From DATGWF01 sp035299585 (GTDB taxonomy: Bacteria > Actinomycetota > Actinomycetes > Actinomycetales > Microbacteriaceae): 32,972 bases of DNA. The stretch lies in NCBI GenBank assembly GCA_035299585.1, contig DATGWF010000096.1:1-32972 (forward strand). Reading direction: 5' to 3'. The translations under genes and the position numbers were made by a program. Numbering within the stretch: position 1 is the stretch's first letter; every line of letters begins with the position of its first letter. Positions 31,401 to 32,972 of the stretch are shown here, piece after piece. The notes under the pieces are model-generated. The model was not told the origin of the DNA and ran no database searches. It worked only from the letters and a program-made list of their open reading frames with translations.

Positions 31401-32725
31401 GCGAGCTGGTGTACCGCGAGCTGCTCGAGCGCGTCGGCGAGCAGGCACCCAGGCCGCGGCTCGAACCAAGCGCGCGATTGGTGGACCTCCTCGGCTCGCC
31501 GCAACGGTCAGCGCCGGTGGTGCACGTCACCGGCACCAATGGCAAGACGAGCACCTCGCGCATGATCGAGGCACTGCTTCGCTCAAGTGGACTCCGCACG
31601 GGTTTGCTCACCAGTCCACACCTCGAGCGATTTGCGGAGCGAATCATCATCGACGGCGAGCCCATTGACGACGAGGCACTCGAACGCAACTGGCTGGACA
31701 TTCGTCCGTTCGTTGAAATGGTCGATGCGGAACTGGGCGCTGCCGGCGAGGCTCCGCTGACCTTCTTCGAGACGTTGACGGCACTCGCGTTCGCCTGCTT
31801 TGCCGACGCGCCGGTGGACGTCATGGTGATCGAAGTGGGCATGGGAGGGGAGTGGGACTCAACCAACGTCGCCGACGGAGACGTGGCCGTGTTCACCCCG
31901 GTCGATTTGGACCACCTCGGCCGAATCGGCGATTCGCTCGAGGAGATTGCGACGACAAAAGCCGGCATCATCAAGCCCGGGGCCCTCGTCGTCAGCGCGA
32001 GTCAGGCGGCCAGTGTGGAGTCGATCCTTCGCGAGCGGGCGAGTGAGCGCGGCGCCCAAATCCGGTTCGCGGGAGAGGCCTTCGCACTCGACTCCACCAC
32101 TCCAGCGGTCGGTGGTCAGCTCGTCTCCATCCGAGGACTTGCCGGCCGCTATGCCGAACTCTTCGTGCCGATGTATGGGGCCCACCAAGGACAGAATGCG
32201 GCGCTCGCCCTCGCCGCGGTCGAGGCGTTCGTTGGGGGAGGCACCGTCGAGCTCGATTCCGAGGTCGTGACGTCGGCTCTTGCCGAGGTCACGTCACCGG
32301 GTCGGCTCGAAATCATCGGCGTTGCGCCGACTGTCATCCTTGACGGCGCACACAATCCCCACGGCGCACGCGCTCTCGTGCGCGCGATCGAAGAGAGCTT
32401 CCAGTTCGACGAGCTCGCCGTCGTTGTCGGTGTCCTCGCCGAAAAGGACGCTGATGGACTCGTTGCAGCCCTCGCGCCGCTCGGTCAACTCTGGTTCGCA
32501 ACCCAGAGTCGCTCTGATCGAGCGCTCCCCGCCGAGGATGTCGGGCGCCTGGCGGTCCGGCACGGTCGCACTGCGACGGTCGAACCGGATGCGGATGCCG
32601 CGATTCGCGCTGCACGAGACTGGGCCGGGCAGGCGGCTGGACGCGGTGTACTCGTGACGGGATCGCTCACGCTCGTTGGTCACGCGCGAGCATTCGCGCG
32701 AAGTGAAGGCTGGTTGCACGCATGA
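31397..32725 (+). CDS. folC: Bifunctional folylpolyglutamate synthase / dihydrofolate synthase
   Basis: FolC adds glutamate to dihydropteroate (making dihydrofolate) and extends the polyglutamate tail of folates. The 442-residue protein is of the Mur-ligase fold: the ATP loop GTNGKTS (46-52) in VHVTGTNGKTSTSRMIE, then LLTSPHLERFAERI, the Mg-site region MVIEVGMGGEWDSTN, with FTPVDLDHLGRIG, TKAGIIKPG (modified Lys) and the C-terminal ILDGAHNPHGARAL. The first residues read MSELVYRELLERVGEQAPRP. Its ATG overlaps the ileS stop and its TGA overlaps the next start, so ileS, folC and the membrane gene form one coupled unit downstream of the T-box. Isoleucine limitation may therefore also affect folC through coupling; this last point is inference. 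Confidence 0.97.
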   Translation: MSELVYRELLERVGEQAPRPRLEPSARLVDLLGSPQRSAPVVHVTGTNGKTSTSRMIEALLRSSGLRTGLLTSPHLERFAERIIIDGEPIDDEALERNWLDIRPFVEMVDAELGAAGEAPLTFFETLTALAFACFADAPVDVMVIEVGMGGEWDSTNVADGDVAVFTPVDLDHLGRIGDSLEEIATTKAGIIKPGALVVSASQAASVESILRERASERGAQIRFAGEAFALDSTTPAVGGQLVSIRGLAGRYAELFVPMYGAHQGQNAALALAAVEAFVGGGTVELDSEVVTSALAEVTSPGRLEIIGVAPTVILDGAHNPHGARALVRAIEESFQFDELAVVVGVLAEKDADGLVAALAPLGQLWFATQSRSDRALPAEDVGRLAVRHGRTATVEPDADAAIRAARDWAGQAAGRGVLVTGSLTLVGHARAFARSEGWLHA

Positions 32726-32972
32726 GAAGTGTTCGCGCATCGCTCGGTGCCATCGTTTTGGGTTTTGAGTTCGTGGTGATTTTCCTCGGCTCGCTCGTCA
32801 TATACGGTCTGAAGGCGTTCGCCGGGTGGGGATGGCCCGACTGGAGCGCTCTTGTCGTCGGCGGCGGCGTTTTGCTGCTCACGGTTGTCGCCATCGCCAC
32901 CGTCCGTTGGCCGTTCGGCCGAGCACTCGGGCTCGGTGTGCAAATCATCGTCACCCTCGGCGGACTCGTTCA
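32722..32972 (+). CDS. DUF4233 family membrane protein, 5' part (3' end outside window)
   Basis: The ATG at 32722 overlaps the folC stop by four bases (ATGA) and the frame stays open to the window's end, giving 83 residues. The opening MRSVRASLGAIVLGFEF is typical of DUF4233, small actinobacterial membrane proteins regularly found behind folC and often before ndk. Three hydrophobic segments are seen (about residues 8-28, 40-58 and 68-83). Function is unknown; only its conserved neighbourhood is informative. I call the family from the start sequence and context. Confidence 0.9.
   Translation, partial: MRSVRASLGAIVLGFEFVVIFLGSLVIYGLKAFAGWGWPDWSALVVGGGVLLLTVVAIATVRWPFGRALGLGVQIIVTLGGLV

Noticed and set aside
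1..32972. CRISPR arrays, insertion sequences, prophage genes, tRNA or rRNA genes, attachment sites
   Set aside because: Both strands were read for direct repeats, transposase motifs and tRNA-like sequence; none found. Gene content is housekeeping throughout, so no novel defence or mobile system is claimed.

Overview
The window is a dense, GC-rich (roughly 60-65%) stretch of core chromosome from a high-GC Gram-positive bacterium. Actinobacterial markers are WhiA, RbpA, OpcA, a bacterial-proteasome-free but mycobacterial-like gene set around tkt/tal, GTG starts with strong GGAGG sites, and a translational T-box in front of ileS. The gene order (uvrA-uvrC-rapZ-whiA-sodA-gap-pgk-tpiA-secG-rbpA, then the pentose phosphate operon on the other strand, then ctaB, ctaA, suf, valS, ileS-folC) fits the family Microbacteriaceae best. 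That family placement is inference from memory of synteny and was not searched.

Layout. 1-6273 (+): 3' part of uvrA, then uvrC, rapZ and whiA, tightly packed (nucleotide excision repair, an RNase adaptor/nucleotide-binding protein and a sporulation-type regulator). 6327-10726 (+): Mn/Fe superoxide dismutase, the triose part of glycolysis (gap, pgk, tpiA), secG and the RNA polymerase-binding protein RbpA. 10787-18863 (-): a six-gene operon transcribed tkt-tal-pgi-zwf-opcA-pgl, in which five genes are chained by four successive 4-base overlaps. Together the two blocks supply most of central sugar catabolism. 18864-21059: a divergent promoter region, heme o synthase (ctaB, +) and heme A synthase (ctaA, -) facing each other, then a second divergent region. 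21060-25093 (+): the SUF iron-sulfur assembly operon sufB-sufD-Rieske ferredoxin-sufC-sufT-like. 25114-27917 (-): valS followed by a small unrecognised gene. 27918-28181: divergent leader with an ileS T-box. 28182-32972 (+): ileS, folC and the start of a DUF4233 membrane protein gene.

No mobile element, CRISPR array, rRNA or tRNA gene was seen, and there is no gene-free stretch longer than about 265 bases. I do not see a new multi-gene system here. The most interesting items are regulatory: a terminator-like hairpin with a competing pairing partner in the tkt operon leader, the ileS T-box, paired hairpins upstream of sufB, and a small conserved-looking gene coupled to valS. Start sites of sodA, opcA, zwf, tal, ctaA and valS were moved inward from the longest open frame on the basis of ribosome binding sites and family length.
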